A DNA stretch of 64,000 bases. Origin: Paenibacillus sp. J23TS9. GTDB taxonomy: Bacteria > Bacillota > Bacilli > Paenibacillales > Paenibacillaceae. Where the stretch lies: NCBI RefSeq assembly GCF_018403225.1, contig NZ_BOSG01000005.1, positions 310,001-374,000 of the forward strand, given 5' to 3'. The notes below the pieces were generated by a model. The model saw only the letters and a list, made by a program, of their open reading frames with translations. It was not told the DNA's origin and did not search any database. Positions 62,870-64,000 of this stretch are shown here, piece after piece (within the stretch, counting starts at the first letter, position 1; the number at the start of each line of letters is the position of its first letter). Position numbers and translations under genes: made by a program.

Positions 62870-64000
62870 ATGTTTAAATTTAACGATGAAAAAGGGCAGC
62901 TGAAATGCTCTTTTTGCGGGAAATCACAGGAGCAAGTGCGTAAGCTTGTTGCCGGTCCCGGAGTTTATATATGCGATGAATGTATTGAACTCTGCACGGA
63001 GATTGTAGAGGAAGAGCTCGGCCATGACGAAGAGCTGGATCTCAAAGATATTCCGAAGCCTAAGGAAATCTGCGATATTCTGGATCAATACATCATTGGC
63101 CAGGAGCAAGCGAAAAAATCGCTCTCAGTTGCTGTTTATAACCACTATAAACGGATCAACACAGGCAGCAAAATTGAAGATGTGGAGCTGCAAAAGAGTA
63201 ACATTCTACTCTTGGGTCCTACCGGTTCAGGTAAGACGTTGTTGGCTCAAACCATGGCTAAAATTTTGAACGTGCCATTTGCGATTGCCGATGCAACTTC
63301 TCTGACGGAAGCCGGCTATGTCGGTGAAGACGTTGAGAATATTTTGCTGAAACTGATCCAGGCTGCGGATTATGACGTGGAAAAAGCCGAACGAGGCATT
63401 ATTTATATTGATGAGATTGATAAAGTAGCCCGTAAATCCGAGAATCCGTCGATTACGCGTGACGTTTCCGGGGAAGGTGTGCAGCAGGCGCTTCTGAAAA
63501 TTCTTGAAGGAACGGTTGCTTCTGTTCCACCTCAAGGCGGACGTAAGCATCCTCATCAGGAATTTATCCAAATCGATACGACCAACGTTCTTTTCATTTG
63601 CGGCGGTGCCTTTGATGGTCTCGAACAAATGATCAAACGCCGGATCGGCAAAAAAGTGATTGGTTTTAATGCTGCTGGCGAAAACCAAAAGGATCTTAAA
63701 CCAGGAGAATATCTTGGTTTGGTGCTTCCGGAAGATCTGCTGAAATTCGGTCTGATTCCGGAATTCGTAGGACGTCTTCCAATCATCTCCACACTGGAGC
63801 CGTTGGATGAGAAGACTCTCGTGCGTATCCTTTCCGAGCCGAAAAATGCGCTGACAAAGCAGTATCAAAAGCTGCTTGAGATGGATAATGTCGCACTTAA
63901 ATTCGAGCCGGATGCCCTCGAGGCCATCGCGAGAGAAGCGATTAAGCGCAATACCGGCGCCCGCGGCCTTAGAGCGATTATCGAAGGCATCATGCTCGAT
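62870..64000 (+). CDS. clpX: ATP-dependent Clp protease ATP-binding subunit ClpX (cut by window end)
   Basis: The first 377 codons of ClpX, running off the right edge. The N-terminal zinc-binding domain has Cys pairs in CSFCGK and CDECIEL; the AAA+ module has Walker A GPTGSGKT, the pore loop GYVGEDVEN, Walker [10 protein letters not shown], sensor 1 [11 protein letters not shown] and GRLP; sensor 2 GARGLRAI is near the end. It unfolds substrates and feeds them to ClpP. AAAGGGGTG lies 5 bases before the ATG at 62870. About 40 residues are missing at the C terminus. Confidence 0.97.
   Translation, partial: MFKFNDEKGQLKCSFCGKSQEQVRKLVAGPGVYICDECIELCTEIVEEELGHDEELDLKDIPKPKEICDILDQYIIGQEQAKKSLSVAVYNHYKRINTGSKIEDVELQKSNILLLGPTGSGKTLLAQTMAKILNVPFAIADATSLTEAGYVGEDVENILLKLIQAADYDVEKAERGIIYIDEIDKVARKSENPSITRDVSGEGVQQALLKILEGTVASVPPQGGRKHPHQEFIQIDTTNVLFICGGAFDGLEQMIKRRIGKKVIGFNAAGENQKDLKPGEYLGLVLPEDLLKFGLIPEFVGRLPIISTLEPLDEKTLVRILSEPKNALTKQYQKLLEMDNVALKFEPDALEAIAREAIKRNTGARGLRAIIEGIMLD

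Overview
The window reads as chromosomal DNA of a spore-forming, low-to-mid GC Firmicute, most likely Paenibacillus or a close relative. Signs of this are strong AGGAGG-type ribosome binding sites, frequent TTG/GTG starts, a gerM-rph-rdgB block, YesM/YesN two-component pairs beside sugar ABC importers, LplB/YtcP-type permeases, a short spore-protein-like gene behind a sigma-G-like promoter, and a tig-clpP-clpX block at the right end. No organism name can be proved from sequence reading alone.

Layout. 0-9.9 kb: a TetR-controlled MFS efflux pair with visible operators, a lipoprotein, a GNAT acetyltransferase, a methyltransferase, a metallo-beta-lactamase-fold hydrolase, a PgpA-like phosphatase, then gerM-rph-rdgB and an EEP-family phosphatase. 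10-19.9 kb: a beta-galactoside module made of response regulator, sensor kinase, binding protein, two permeases and a GH2 beta-galactosidase, with CcpA-type cre sites. 20-25 kb: a PHP phosphatase and an AraC regulator (divergent), a FucU/RbsD mutarotase, asnB, tiny ORFs including a spore-protein-like gene, and a DUF4870 membrane protein. 25.2-25.6 kb: tRNA-Arg(UCU) followed by a tandem repeat array. 25.7-28 kb: an unknown secreted protein, an IS1182-family relic and a serine hydrolase. 28.4-40 kb: esterase, LplB/YtcP permeases, binding protein, GH3 beta-glucosidase, a large GH94-like phosphorylase and a LacI regulator. This order resembles the Listeria innocua beta-1,2-glucooligosaccharide cluster. 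40-49.6 kb: TetR, a second MBL hydrolase, an AbrB-type membrane protein, a MraY-family transferase, a secreted beta-propeller-like protein, pstS-pstC-pstA without pstB, a ROK pseudogene and a PAP2 protein. 49.7-56.4 kb: GntR-MFS pair, a methyltransferase and a heterodimeric ABC exporter. 56.4-59.1 kb: a structured intergenic stretch, an accessory-looking PanE-like/TetR pair, and a second tRNA-Arg with its repeat array in the opposite orientation. 59.3-64 kb: a YsoA-like protein, trigger factor, clpP and the first part of clpX.

The most unusual signal is the pair of tRNA-Arg genes. They are identical over 74 bases but have unrelated upstream promoters. Each is followed by tandem units of about 133 bp. 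Every unit ends in a copy of the last 15 bases of the tRNA and holds a terminator hairpin plus three further hairpins. The copies differ mainly in loops, by wobble pairs, or by a paired G-C to T-A swap. The arrays face each other about 33 kb apart. Secondary points of interest: two genes whose Shine-Dalgarno points to ATC or ATT starts, 29/30-bp direct repeats upstream of clpP, a three-way-junction-like element upstream of the GH3 gene, a mini-ORF/hairpin inside the ribosome binding site of an MBL gene, and a phosphate importer operon with no ATPase gene and no lipobox on PstS.
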